64,000 nt of DNA from Desulfuromusa sp036351455 (GCA_036351455.1 JAZBPC010000082.1:7201-71200); one strand, 5' to 3'; numbered from the stretch's first letter, positions 27,658 through 36,609 are shown. Notes: a model not told the origin generated them from the letters alone. Numbers and translations: made by a program.

Positions 27658-29061
27658 ATGGATGCACTAAAAAAACATTTTGATACAATTGTCATCGGCA
27701 GTGGCCCCGGTGGTGAAGGGGCTTCGATCAAGCTGGCCAAGGCTGGTAAGTCAGTGGCGGTCGTTGAAAAAAATTATCAGGTGGGGGGAGGCTGCACCCA
27801 TTGGGGAACTATCCCGAGCAAAGCTTTTATCGAGATTGTCAGGCAGTCCACTGAAATCAGGAACAGTCGCTTGATTGATCGGGGTTCACATCATTTCAAA
27901 GTGACCGCTACCGATCTTCTTACCGGTGTCAGAAGTGTGGTTGATCGACAGGTTCGTGAGCGCGAAGGGTTTTATGAGCGCAACGGCGTCGAAGTGATCG
28001 AAGGACATGCCCGCTTTATTGATCCTCACAGCCTTGAAATTACAGATGGTTCAGGCAATCCAAGACTTTTCAGCGCTGACAATTTTGTGATTGCAACAGG
28101 TTCACACCCCTATCATCCTGATGATGTCGATTTTAACGACTCACGTATTGTCGATAGTGACACGATTCTGCAGATCAATGATCTTCCCAGTACGATAACC
28201 GTTTATGGTGCTGGGGTTATTGGTTGTGAATATGCCTCAGCATTTAAAGATCTTGGGGTTAAGGTCAATCTGGTGAATACCCGTGAGCGGTTACTCGAAT
28301 TTCTTGACGAAGAGATCAGTAATGCTCTTAGTTATCATATGCGCGATGAAAAAGGGGTTCTGGTGCGCCAGAATGAAGAGTACGAACGGGTCGAGGTTAC
28401 TTCTGATGCTGTTGTGTTGCATCTGAAAACAGGCAAAGTGATCAAATCTGAAATGTTACTGTGGGCGAATGGGCGCAGTGGAAATTCATCGGGGATGGGT
28501 CTTGAAGCCATTGGTATCGAGGCTGATCATCGCGGTAATATTGCGGTGAATGATGTCTATCAGACGATTGTGCCACATATCTATGCTGTCGGAGATATTG
28601 TTGGTTTTCCGAATCTGGCGAGTGCTGCCTATGATCAAGGGCGTTTTGCAGGGATTCACATTGCTGAAGGGCGCTGTGAAGAACAGTTGGTCAAAGATAT
28701 CCCGACTGGTATTTACACCTCACCGGAAATCAGCTGTCTCGGACGGACAGAACAGGAACTGACTGAGCAGCATGTTCCTTATGAGGTAGGGCATTCTTTT
28801 TTCCGTCACCTGGCTCGTGGACAGATTACTGATCACAGAGTTGGTATGCTCAAGCTTCTTTTCCATCGAGAGACTCTGGAAATCCTCGGTATCCATTGTT
28901 TTGGCCACAATGCAGCAGAAATTCTTCATATTGGTCAGGCGATTATGGCGCAACCGAAACCCTATAATAATATTAAATATTTTATTAATACGACTTTCAA
29001 CTATCCGACTATGGCTGAAGCTTATCGGGTTGCAGCCCTGAATGGTTATAATCGACTTTAA
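27658..29061 (+). CDS. sthA: Soluble pyridine nucleotide transhydrogenase
   Basis: 467 residues from ATG at 27658 (AGGAAA upstream; an in-frame ATG at 27637 is less well spaced). It is a flavoprotein of the disulfide oxidoreductase fold that exchanges reducing equivalents between NAD(H) and NADP(H). FAD site VIGSGPGGEGAS; the redox disulfide is reduced to one Cys (Cys46, with Thr51 where the second would be) in GGGCTHWGTIPSKA, which is typical of SthA. NAD site VYGAGVIGCEYAS. Cytoplasmic. Confidence 0.9.
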   Translation: MDALKKHFDTIVIGSGPGGEGASIKLAKAGKSVAVVEKNYQVGGGCTHWGTIPSKAFIEIVRQSTEIRNSRLIDRGSHHFKVTATDLLTGVRSVVDRQVREREGFYERNGVEVIEGHARFIDPHSLEITDGSGNPRLFSADNFVIATGSHPYHPDDVDFNDSRIVDSDTILQINDLPSTITVYGAGVIGCEYASAFKDLGVKVNLVNTRERLLEFLDEEISNALSYHMRDEKGVLVRQNEEYERVEVTSDAVVLHLKTGKVIKSEMLLWANGRSGNSSGMGLEAIGIEADHRGNIAVNDVYQTIVPHIYAVGDIVGFPNLASAAYDQGRFAGIHIAEGRCEEQLVKDIPTGIYTSPEISCLGRTEQELTEQHVPYEVGHSFFRHLARGQITDHRVGMLKLLFHRETLEILGIHCFGHNAAEILHIGQAIMAQPKPYNNIKYFINTTFNYPTMAEAYRVAALNGYNRL

Positions 29062-29094
29062 CCTGTGGTGATGACCGATTAATCTGGGTGCTTG

Positions 29095-30258
29095 TCAATT
29101 CCCGGCAGTTTTATTGAAGCGGGTCAGCAGAAATGACATCGGAATAGAACCGATTGCAAACAGGGTACAAATCTGATATGTGAGCTCCAAGCCAATTCTG
29201 TCGCCCAAAAAACCCAGGGCAAAAACCAACACCGAACTCACGCCAAAATTTATAAACATATACATACTATTCATAAATGTGGGCATGTTTGAATCCGTAT
29301 CCTGGATACTGGCCATGAGAACCGGACCTGAGGCAAATAAGAACAGTCCCAAAATACTCAACAAAATAATATTTTGAGTGAGTATGAACAGTGCCATTGC
29401 TGTGACTGAGCCAATACTGGAAATGACCAGAGTATTTTTGCGTCCGATTTTATCGGAAATATTACCTGCGCAGAATGTTCCGACAACTCCGAAAAACTGT
29501 AGTACCGATAATGAAATGCCGGCAAACCACAGGGATGCTCCCTGACCAGTCAGATAGACTGGCAAGTAAAGAGTCAGGGCACTTTTCATTGCCGCCTGAA
29601 AACACAGAAACCCGGCAATAACGGTTAAGAATGGCCAGTATTGGTGGAGTAATTTGCGGGTATCACCCTTCTCCTTGGTTTTTTGCGCAGTCCTGTTAAC
29701 ATCGAGATCTTTTAATTTTATGAAGAGCACGACCGAGGCGATGACCCCGAGAGGGATGAGCCTGTATATTTCCTCGAGGCTCCAGAGAGACACCGCTGAA
29801 ATGACCAGCAGCGGACCGAGGGTTCTGGCCAGTTCGCCGCCGACCATGAAAAAACTCATTCCCATTCCCACCTTGTTCCCAGATGCTTCCTTAACGATTA
29901 CCGGGGAAGGTACGTGAAAAAGAGCTGCTGAGATGCCGGCGACGAACAGAAGGATAAATAACATTGTAAACGAATTCGCCAAACCCACTAAGCCCATGCT
30001 GATTGCGGTGATCGCCGGAGTCAAAATGACAAAATATTTGATACCGGTTTTTTCGGCTAACAATCCCAGCAAGGGGTTAAATAACGCAGGAATTCTGCGG
30101 ATGATATCGAGAAAGGCAACCATCGATAAAGACATGCCCAACTTGTTAACCAGTAATGGTAGCAAGGGAGCTAGAAATGCCGAAAAAGTATCATGAGCAA
30201 GGTGAGCGAGAGAGAGAATAATAACATCAGGTTTTTTAAATTCTGTATTTGCTTTCAC
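29095..30258 (-). CDS. MFS transporter (fosmidomycin-resistance-like group)
   Basis: 387 residues with about 12 hydrophobic segments, starting at GTG 30258 (complement CAC). The segment LFHVPSPVIVKEASG and GGELARTLGPLL resemble the Fsr-type major facilitator branch. The substrate is unknown. It has its own promoter region carrying a palindrome cluster, and converges with sthA. Confidence 0.8.
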   Translation of the reverse strand: MKANTEFKKPDVIILSLAHLAHDTFSAFLAPLLPLLVNKLGMSLSMVAFLDIIRRIPALFNPLLGLLAEKTGIKYFVILTPAITAISMGLVGLANSFTMLFILLFVAGISAALFHVPSPVIVKEASGNKVGMGMSFFMVGGELARTLGPLLVISAVSLWSLEEIYRLIPLGVIASVVLFIKLKDLDVNRTAQKTKEKGDTRKLLHQYWPFLTVIAGFLCFQAAMKSALTLYLPVYLTGQGASLWFAGISLSVLQFFGVVGTFCAGNISDKIGRKNTLVISSIGSVTAMALFILTQNIILLSILGLFLFASGPVLMASIQDTDSNMPTFMNSMYMFINFGVSSVLVFALGFLGDRIGLELTYQICTLFAIGSIPMSFLLTRFNKTAGN

Positions 30259-30311
30259 TGGTCTACCATCCTGTATTTAACTTATCTGCTGAGGCAATTA
30301 GATAGTGTTAT

Positions 30312-30356
30312 TGCTATACATCAATAGCAGCGCACCATAGCATAAATTTATGCTAT
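30312..30356. promoter_or_regulatory. Double palindromic operator upstream of MFS gene
   Basis: Four half-sites of TGCTAT/ATAGCA: TGCTAT at 30312, ATAGCA at 30324, then a perfect 20-bp palindrome (ATAGCA-TAAATTTA-TGCTAT) at 30337-30356. It lies 54-98 bases upstream of the MFS start. Probably a binding region for a repressor or activator not encoded next to it. Confidence 0.55.
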
Positions 30357-30398
30357 TCACTTTTATTATGTTGTTAAACCAGGACAAGATAATAAACG

Positions 30399-30430
30399 AA
30401 AAAAGGGCAACCGATTGGCTGCCCTTTTTA
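30399..30430 (-). terminator. Rho-independent terminator of small-protein operon
   Basis: AAAAAGGGCA at 30400-30409 pairs with TGCCCTTTTT at 30420-30429; the A-rich left arm supplies the T tract on the minus strand. It separates the small membrane proteins from the MFS gene, which therefore needs its own promoter. Confidence 0.88.
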
Positions 30431-30458
30431 AATTTGGATAGATTGTTGTCTTTTAAAA

Positions 30459-30686
30459 CTATTTGTTAGTTGTTGCAGTAGCCGACTTGCGAGTTCCTTC
30501 AACAGCAGCTTTGGTCATCCCGAAGAGGGTCAATACTGCCGGTACCAGTTGGGCGACAATCAGTAGAGCACAGAAGCCAACAAACAAAAGTACAAGAATG
30601 CCACTATTGTAGGTCTGGGTTGTGTCAACGGCAAATGCTGGAACGGCAAAGAGGATCAGGCTCAGTGTAGTGATGATTGCTTTCAT
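30459..30686 (-). CDS. Small exported/membrane protein, paralogue B
   Basis: 75 residues. A cleavable-looking signal peptide (about 1-19, ending AFA) is followed by one hydrophobic segment (about 29-57) with LFVGFCALLIVAQLVPA, then a short basic tail. It is clearly related to the gene 61 bases upstream: both share LF-x-GF-x-AL and QLVPA around the same position. ATG is preceded by AAGGAG. Function unknown. The expected final form is about 55 residues with one membrane helix in the inner membrane. Confidence 0.75.
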   Translation of the reverse strand: MKAIITTLSLILFAVPAFAVDTTQTYNSGILVLLFVGFCALLIVAQLVPAVLTLFGMTKAAVEGTRKSATATTNK

Positions 30687-30747
30687 GATGTTCTCCTTTT
30701 AAAAATTATGTCTATTGGTTTGTTTCGTAAAATTATTTATTAAATTA

Positions 30748-30972
30748 TTAATGGGTAGTGACTTGTTTTTGATCACGTCCCAACAGGCCTCTGACCATGC
30801 CTACTAACATAATTGTTGCAGGTACCAATTGAAAGACAACAATCAGGGCAAAGAATCCGATAAACAGGGAGAGAAGAAGGCTTCCTTCACCAGCACCAGT
30901 ATTGCCTGCAGCAAAAGCAGTAGAAGAAAAAGTGATCAAGGCGATTAAGGTATTGCGTAATGTGTTTTTCAT
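30748..30972 (-). CDS. Small exported/membrane protein, paralogue A
   Basis: 74 residues from ATG at 30972 with GGAG upstream; a longer frame to 31047 overlaps the sigma-54 promoter and is rejected. Signal peptide about 1-21, a Gly-rich link, then a membrane helix SLFIGFFALIVVFQLVPA and a basic tail. It is a paralogue of the next gene and its first partner in a two-gene operon. I do not recognise the family. The sigma-54 promoter implies regulated expression. Confidence 0.75.
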   Translation of the reverse strand: MKNTLRNTLIALITFSSTAFAAGNTGAGEGSLLLSLFIGFFALIVVFQLVPATIMLVGMVRGLLGRDQKQVTTH

Positions 30973-31030
30973 GATGGTCTCCGTCTCTATGTTTGGTTGC
31001 TTTGTTGTTTGTCTCTTGTCTTTGATATAG

Positions 31031-31046
31031 AGCAGTGTTCGTGCCA
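31031..31046 (-). promoter_or_regulatory. Sigma-54 promoter for the small membrane proteins
   Basis: On the minus strand: TGGCACGAACACTGCT, matching TGGCACG-N4-TTGCW with one change, GG and GC exactly ten bases apart. The predicted start is near 31020, giving a leader of about 50 bases before ATG 30972. Confidence 0.8.
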
Positions 31047-31142
31047 AGTTGTAGTATTTTCTCTGTAAACATTTTAAGTATCTGTTTTTATTGATAAATT
31101 AAGTTATGAAAAGGAAATCATCAGCCGTTTGTATAAAAATTT

Positions 31143-31157
31143 TGTATATTGAATACA
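31143..31157. promoter_or_regulatory. Palindrome upstream of sigma-54 promoter (possible activator site)
   Basis: TGTAT-ATTGA-ATACA at 31143-31157, about 100 bases upstream of the sigma-54 promoter, a normal distance for an enhancer site. It is enclosed by a weaker GTTTG (31127) and CAAAC (31164) inverted pair. Confidence 0.4.
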
Positions 31158-31315
31158 TACATGCAAACAGGATCTGAGCCAGAATGTAGATAAGTTTACG
31201 ATTCTAAGTCACTGATATTAAAGAGTAATGCAGCGCGTGGGAGGTGTATATAAAAAGATGACAGCAGATATAATATTTATTGCCTGGATATGCGGTTTAT
31301 CTTGCCCCTGAATAT

Positions 31316-31369
31316 TTAACAGCGGAATATTCGGTTTCTTCCCAGTTCCTTGGCACGATAAACAGCTAT
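31316..31369 (-). pseudogene. Remnant: last codons of a GGDEF domain
   Basis: On the minus strand the codons from 31369 to the stop at 31316-31318 read IAVYRAKELGRNRIFRC. This is the standard C-terminal signature of diguanylate cyclase domains (A-x-Y-x-AK-x-x-GRNR). No GGDEF sequence precedes it: the sequence immediately upstream is the glcF terminator (31391-31425). It is probably the tail of a deleted gene. The rest of 30973-31454 has no other gene. Confidence 0.6.
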
Positions 31370-31390
31370 TGGGGGAATCTCCGAAAACGC

Positions 31391-31425
31391 AAAAAACTCC
31401 AGCAATATCAATCACTGGAGTTTTT
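31391..31425 (-). terminator. Terminator of the dct-usp-glcDF operon
   Basis: AAAAACTCCAG at 31392-31402 pairs with CTGGAGTTTTT at 31415-31425 around a 12-base loop; T tract on the minus strand, 30 bases after glcF. Confidence 0.88.
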
Positions 31426-31454
31426 GGGGAAGTTCCCTTAGTTTTTTTATGGGT

Positions 31455-32759
31455 TCACCCTTCCGGGGTCGCTTCACCAAGTAACTCACTCAGATGCAAG
31501 ACTGGCTGCGGCATTTCTGCCTCGCGTAATCCCCAGGCCAGTTGCAGGTGACAACCTGGATTTGAGGTGACTAAAATCTCTGCATCGGTGTTTTTCACAT
31601 TATTCAACTTACGATCCAGAATTTTTTGACTCTCCTCGGTAAATTTCAAGCTAAAAGTTGCTGCTGATCCACAGCACCAGCTAGCTTCTTTCATCTCACG
31701 GAACTCTATCCCAGGAATCGATTTTATCACCTCACGGGGTTGTTTGGTAATTCCCTGAGCATGGCAGAGATGACAAGGTTCGTGGTAGGTCACCACTTTG
31801 TTGACGGGTTTAAGGCCTTCGGTACGGATTCCAGCCTCAATGAGAAATTCGCTGATATCTTTGATTTTACTGTGAAACAATTTGAGCCGTTCGTGATCGC
31901 TACGTTCAGCAAGGAGTTCTTCATATTCTTTTAATGCAGAACCACAACCAGCGCAGTCAGTGACAATCGCGTCGACATCGAGGTCGAGAAACAGGTCAAG
32001 ATTGTGCTGTGCCAGTTGTCGGGTTGTCTCACGATCTCCTTCAGTCATATGGGGAGCCCCACAGCATTTTTGTGCTTTAGGGGTGATAACATCAAACCCT
32101 TGATGGTTGAGAACCCGCACTGTTTGCCGGGAGACTTCAGCATACATCAAAGTCATTACACAACCGAGGAAGAAGGCTACGGTGCCACGTTTTTCCCCTT
32201 TGGCCGGACTGAGTTCAGGGATGGTCTGTCGCAGCGGTTGATGGAGTTCCGGCATCATGCCTTCAGCTTTATCGATCCACTTGGGTCCAAGTTTCAGCAG
32301 TTTGCTGTGGCGTACCAGCCATTGAATCCCAAGCTGCTGATAGAGGCGAGCTGGGAGCATCGATGTCTCCAATAGGTCTGGATTGGGTAGCATCTTTTTT
32401 AGGACAAAGTCACGGAATCCGGCTTGCCATTTTGGCAGCGGCTGCTGTTGACTGACCTGGGCACGACACATCTCCATGAGGCTACCTGCCTGAACCCCTG
32501 ATGGACATGCAGTGGTGCAAGCGCGGCAGTCCAGACAGAAGAAGGCCTCTTCCTTCATCGCTTGATTGAATTCCATTTTGCCTTCGCCAACGGCACGAGC
32601 AAGAGCGACACGACCTCGTGGACTGGAACGTTCCCGTCCAGTCAAAGAAAATGTTGGACAGGTCGGCAGGCAGAAGCCGCAACGCATACATTGGAGCATA
32701 TCTTCATATTCAGGGGCATCTTGGGGGGTGAAGTTGCCGAGCTTCTCCACTTTGGCCAT
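31455..32759 (-). CDS. glcF: Glycolate/D-lactate oxidase iron-sulfur subunit
   Basis: 434 residues from ATG at 32759, one base after the glcD stop; a longer frame would overlap glcD. Two [4Fe-4S] ferredoxin motifs: Cys24, 27, 30, 34 and Cys75, 78, 81, 85. Two CCG domains follow (CCGAPH and CCGSAATFS). It carries electrons from the flavin subunit to the membrane quinone pool or to a partner. It is the last gene of the six-gene operon that starts with dctP. Confidence 0.9.
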   Translation of the reverse strand: MAKVEKLGNFTPQDAPEYEDMLQCMRCGFCLPTCPTFSLTGRERSSPRGRVALARAVGEGKMEFNQAMKEEAFFCLDCRACTTACPSGVQAGSLMEMCRAQVSQQQPLPKWQAGFRDFVLKKMLPNPDLLETSMLPARLYQQLGIQWLVRHSKLLKLGPKWIDKAEGMMPELHQPLRQTIPELSPAKGEKRGTVAFFLGCVMTLMYAEVSRQTVRVLNHQGFDVITPKAQKCCGAPHMTEGDRETTRQLAQHNLDLFLDLDVDAIVTDCAGCGSALKEYEELLAERSDHERLKLFHSKIKDISEFLIEAGIRTEGLKPVNKVVTYHEPCHLCHAQGITKQPREVIKSIPGIEFREMKEASWCCGSAATFSLKFTEESQKILDRKLNNVKNTDAEILVTSNPGCHLQLAWGLREAEMPQPVLHLSELLGEATPEG

Positions 32760-32760
32760 G

Positions 32761-34155
32761 TCAGGACTCCTGATCTTCAAAAAAAATTTTGCCGGGATTG
32801 AGAATCCCATCAGGATCAAATGCTTTTTTGATCCGTTTCATCACTGCAATCCCTCCTGGACCGACCTGACGAGCCAGATAATCTTTTTTCGCGATGCCGA
32901 TGCCATGTTCTCCTGAAACAGTACCGCCCCACTCTAGGACTTTTGTATAGAGATCATCAAAAAAGGCATGTGCTCTTTTCATCTGATCAGCATCACGTTC
33001 ATCACAAAGAACGGTTGGATGCAAATTGCCATCGCCGGCATGGCCAAAAGTGCCGACAGTCAGATTATATTTCTCTGCAAGGTGCTCAATTTCAGCAAAT
33101 GTTTGCGCCATAAATGAACGTGGAACGGTTGCGTCTTCCATTAATGTCGAAGGTGAAACGCGGGCCATTGCCGAAAGGGCAAAGCGACGAGCCGTTGCCA
33201 GCTCCAAGGCCTCTTCATCATTTTTTGCCAGCGAAACTTCGGCAGCACCGACTTGATTCAAGACCTCGATGACTTTGGCACTGTCTTCTTCAACCACTGC
33301 CGGGTGACCATCAACTTCGATCAATAGAAGCGCTGCCATTGCACGTGGAAGGCCGATTTTGACATAGTCTTCAACACAGTTGATGGTGGTTTTGTCCATA
33401 ATCTCCATGGTTGAAGGGATAATTTTTGCAGCAATAATACTGGAAACTGCTTTTCCTGCCGTTTTGATATCGTCAAAGTAGGCAAGCATGGTGCGCTTGT
33501 CTTGTGGTGGCGGAATTAAACGGACAGTGACCTCGGTGATGATCCCGAGAGTTCCTTCGCTGCTGATCAAAAGGTCTTTGAAGGAATAACCGGCCACATC
33601 TTTAACACTCTTGCCACCAGTGGTGATGATACTTCCATCTGCAAGAACACATTTCAGAGCCATGACATAATCGCCAGTGACGCCGTACTTCAAACAGCGC
33701 AACCCCCCAGCATCTTCCATGACGTTGCCGCCAATAGTGGAGATTTTTTGCGAGGCGGGATCCGGTGGATAAAAGAGTCCCTTTGCCGCGACAGCAGTGG
33801 CTAAATCCATGGTGATTACCCCAGCTTCAGCTGTAGCCGTGAGATTTTCTTCATCAATTTGGAGAATTTTATTCATCCGATTCAGGCACAGAACCATCCC
33901 CCCTTGGGCCGCAATGCTGCCGCCGGATAATCCTGTTCCGCTGCCACGGGGTGTGATGGGTAACCCTTCATTGCGGGCGATGCGAAGAGCCTCCTGAACT
34001 GCTTCTGTGCTGGTTGGATACACCACAACATCTGGTGCATGATACAGTCCGGGGGTAGCATCATAACCCAGAACCAGAAGGTCTTCGGCTTCGGTGATCA
34101 CATTTTCTTTGCCTAATTTAGCAATGAGTTGCTGAATAACGGATTGTGAAATCAT
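32761..34155 (-). CDS. glcD: FAD-linked glycolate/D-lactate dehydrogenase subunit
   Basis: 464 residues. FAD-binding type 4 domain with PRGSGTGLSGGS and GGNVMEDAGG, then a C-terminal lid with GHAGDGNLHPT and the ending SGEHGIGIAKKDY. It oxidises a 2-hydroxy acid (D-lactate or glycolate) to the 2-oxo acid. GGAAGGG precedes the ATG. Its substrate is inferred from the linked TRAP transporter and the shared operator with the L-lactate genes; D-lactate seems more likely than glycolate because no glyoxylate gene or glcE is present. Confidence 0.88.
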   Translation of the reverse strand: MISQSVIQQLIAKLGKENVITEAEDLLVLGYDATPGLYHAPDVVVYPTSTEAVQEALRIARNEGLPITPRGSGTGLSGGSIAAQGGMVLCLNRMNKILQIDEENLTATAEAGVITMDLATAVAAKGLFYPPDPASQKISTIGGNVMEDAGGLRCLKYGVTGDYVMALKCVLADGSIITTGGKSVKDVAGYSFKDLLISSEGTLGIITEVTVRLIPPPQDKRTMLAYFDDIKTAGKAVSSIIAAKIIPSTMEIMDKTTINCVEDYVKIGLPRAMAALLLIEVDGHPAVVEEDSAKVIEVLNQVGAAEVSLAKNDEEALELATARRFALSAMARVSPSTLMEDATVPRSFMAQTFAEIEHLAEKYNLTVGTFGHAGDGNLHPTVLCDERDADQMKRAHAFFDDLYTKVLEWGGTVSGEHGIGIAKKDYLARQVGPGGIAVMKRIKKAFDPDGILNPGKIFFEDQES

Positions 34156-34209
34156 AGTTCCCTTCCATACAAAAGATTGGCTTTGGCCGCAATCGGTGTA
34201 AAAACTTCC

Positions 34210-34719
34210 CTAAAAGCCCTCTTCGTGAAACCCTTCCGGAATGCGCACGACCATTACAGGAGTTGTTGCACTATGTAGCACTTTGCGTGTTGTGGTGCCC
34301 AAAATGGCATCTTCTAGGGCTGTGTGTCGGTGTGAACCCATGATAATCAGGTCAGGGTTGATTTCTTCAGCGACTTTCAGAATGACTTGAGACGGTGAAC
34401 CATCTTCGATGCGGATATCTATGAGCCGTTGCATGCACTGTTGATTTTGTTTGCATTCTTTTTCGCAGAGTTGGCTGATCCGTTCTTGAAGCTGATCTTT
34501 GGCAGCCTTGTGTGCTTCATTGTGAATTTGCTCTCGTTGCTCCGGTGGGATGTATGGCGCAAGGAGGTTTTGGGCAAACTCCGACAAGGTTTCAATCGCT
34601 GAAACAGCAATAATCTCGGCATTGTGTTGCTGAGCCATAGCTAAAGCATAGCGGAAAACATGTGGCGCACCTGCACCCATTCCGGTAGCGTAAAGAATCG
34701 TTTTAATTTTGGGAAGCAT
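34210..34719 (-). CDS. Universal stress protein (UspA family)
   Basis: 169 residues. The Usp fold is visible from KTILYATGMGAGA at the start to the C-terminal DLIIMGSHRHTALEDAILG and HSATTPVMVVR. The nucleotide-binding G-2x-G-9x-G pattern is only partly kept (Arg in place of the second Gly), so ATP binding is uncertain. An internal Cys-rich stretch CEKECKQNQQC is unusual. It sits between dctM and glcD in the same operon; Usp genes often accompany TRAP transporters. Confidence 0.88.
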   Translation of the reverse strand: MLPKIKTILYATGMGAGAPHVFRYALAMAQQHNAEIIAVSAIETLSEFAQNLLAPYIPPEQREQIHNEAHKAAKDQLQERISQLCEKECKQNQQCMQRLIDIRIEDGSPSQVILKVAEEINPDLIIMGSHRHTALEDAILGTTTRKVLHSATTPVMVVRIPEGFHEEGF

Positions 34720-34740
34720 GTTGGCTCTCCATTCTGGGGG

Positions 34741-36081
34741 TTAACGGCCAAAAAACACGTCAGGCAAATAAGTAATAATCTGGGGAAATAAAACCAGACT
34801 TGCCAATGCAATAACCTGGATCATTACAAAGGGAAGAATTCCTCTATAAACATCGCCCATGGTATATTCTGGCGGCGCTACCCCTTTGAAATAGAACAGT
34901 GAGTACCCAAAAGGTGGGGTCAAAAATGAGGTCTGTAAGTTGATGCAGATCATCATAGCAAACCAGAGAGGGTTGAAATCCAGATCCATGGCAATCGGGG
35001 TGAAAATTGGGACCACCACCAGCAGGATTGCTGCCCAGTCGATAAACATCCCCATGAAGAAGACAACTGCCATCATGATTGCAAACACGACATAGCGGTT
35101 GACATCCATACCAAGGAGAACATCGGCAACGACATCTCCTCCACCCATGCTTAAAAAAACGACGGAAAAGAATTTTCCACCGACAAAAAGCGCCATAATC
35201 ATTGCCGTGGTACGGGCAGTTGAGATACTTGCTTGAGTGATGACCTCCCAATTTAACTTGCGGCTTACAAGAGCAAGGAATAGGGCACCGATGCATCCCA
35301 GTGCCGCTGCTTCAGTCGGAGTTGCAACACCGGCCAAAATTGTCCCCATAACGGTTAGGATCAAGCCGAATGGTGGAACAAAATTTTTCATCGTCATGGT
35401 GAATTTTTCCATGGCGGTCGCGGTGCGGTCTTCTGTCGGAATCGGTGGACCAAGTTTGGGATTCAAAAAGCAGCGTATCCCAACATAGAGCAGGTACATG
35501 CTAGAAAGTAACAGGCCGGGAAGAATAGCAGCGGCAAATAGGTTGCCAACGGAAGTTTCTTTTTGTCCGGTCAGTCCACCATAGACAACGAGCATGATCG
35601 ACGGAGGGATGAGGATGCCGAGAGTTCCTGAAGAACAAATAATTCCGGCAGAGAGAGCTTTGTCATAACCACGGCGGAGCAATGCCGGTCCAGCCATCAA
35701 GCCCATGGCGACGACTGAGGCCCCGACAATTCCGGTGGTCGCGGCAAAGACAGTGGAGACGACGATAACCGCCATACCCAGTCCGCCACGTAGACCGCCA
35801 AGAACGATATACAGTGCTTCAAACAAACCTTCGGAGACCTTGGAGCGATCCAGAATTTGCGCCATAAAAATAAATAACGGAACCGCTACAAGCGTGTAGT
35901 TGAGGAAAATTCCCCAGGCGTTGTTGGCAAATAGTCCCATCAATGCTTGAATCTGAAAGCCATTGTCGATTAATCCGAACAGGGTAGCTACTGCAGCAAG
36001 CGTTATCGCGAGAGGGTGACCCAGGGCGATAGATCCCATCAGGGTCAGGAACATGAGTATGGTTAAAACTTCTACGCTCAT
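34741..36081 (-). CDS. dctM: TRAP transporter large permease
   Basis: About 446 residues, taking ATG at 36081; an ATG nine bases upstream (36090) lies too close to the GGAG site. About 12 membrane segments of the DctM/ion-transporter fold, including GILIPPSIMLVVYG and FSVVFLSMGGGD. It is the transport subunit of a sodium- or proton-coupled organic acid uptake system with DctP and DctQ. Confidence 0.93.
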   Translation of the reverse strand: MSVEVLTILMFLTLMGSIALGHPLAITLAAVATLFGLIDNGFQIQALMGLFANNAWGIFLNYTLVAVPLFIFMAQILDRSKVSEGLFEALYIVLGGLRGGLGMAVIVVSTVFAATTGIVGASVVAMGLMAGPALLRRGYDKALSAGIICSSGTLGILIPPSIMLVVYGGLTGQKETSVGNLFAAAILPGLLLSSMYLLYVGIRCFLNPKLGPPIPTEDRTATAMEKFTMTMKNFVPPFGLILTVMGTILAGVATPTEAAALGCIGALFLALVSRKLNWEVITQASISTARTTAMIMALFVGGKFFSVVFLSMGGGDVVADVLLGMDVNRYVVFAIMMAVVFFMGMFIDWAAILLVVVPIFTPIAMDLDFNPLWFAMMICINLQTSFLTPPFGYSLFYFKGVAPPEYTMGDVYRGILPFVMIQVIALASLVLFPQIITYLPDVFFGR

Positions 36082-36111
36082 CGTTATCATTTCTCCAGGC
36101 TCAAGCCGGTT

Positions 36112-36609
36112 TTAGTGTGTTTCTTTGAGTGAACGGATATCTGTGATCAGTTCGGCGAGCCCTTGTAAAAAAAACAGGATAAAGCCGATCGCCATAAGTG
36201 TTTTAAGGGGGTAAATCGCGGGGGCCCAGGAACTGGAAGCGTGTTCCCACTGTTGCCATGAACTGGCGGCCATCACGCAGATATAGTAAGTCAAAAATCC
36301 TACCGCCGGGATAAACAGTACGGCGTTGGTAAAAATTCTCAGAATGAGTCGGGGCCTTGCTGAAAGTCGGGACTCGAAAACATCGATGGCAACGTGAGTG
36401 TTGTGTTTGTGGGCGTAAGCCAAGGCAAAACAAAAGTGAATGCCGTATAGAAAAACGGTGAGTTCAAAAGCCCATGAAGTTGGGGCGTTAAATCCATAAC
36501 GCATAAAAACTTCCCAGACAACCACGGCTATCAAAGGTAAAATCCGATAGGCAGCATAAAAACCAATCTTTTCGTTGAGAGCATCAATTGCTTCAGCAAT
36601 CTTAAACAT
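36112..36609 (-). CDS. dctQ: TRAP transporter small permease
   Basis: 165 residues with four membrane segments and the central LYGIHFCFALAYAHKHNTHVAID motif region typical of DctQ (KxNxHVxVD-type). AGAGG lies five bases before ATG. It separates by 78 bases from dctP, and that gap holds a strong hairpin. Confidence 0.92.
   Translation of the reverse strand: MFKIAEAIDALNEKIGFYAAYRILPLIAVVVWEVFMRYGFNAPTSWAFELTVFLYGIHFCFALAYAHKHNTHVAIDVFESRLSARPRLILRIFTNAVLFIPAVGFLTYYICVMAASSWQQWEHASSSWAPAIYPLKTLMAIGFILFFLQGLAELITDIRSLKETH

Noticed and set aside
30973..31047. N-terminal extension of small membrane protein A
   Set aside because: It would place the start codon inside the sigma-54 promoter; ATG 30972 has a ribosome site and begins a normal signal peptide.
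31218..31415. Minus-strand 65-codon frame in the gap before glcF
   Set aside because: It starts inside the glcF terminator and its translation has no recognisable pattern; the GGDEF tail is in another frame.
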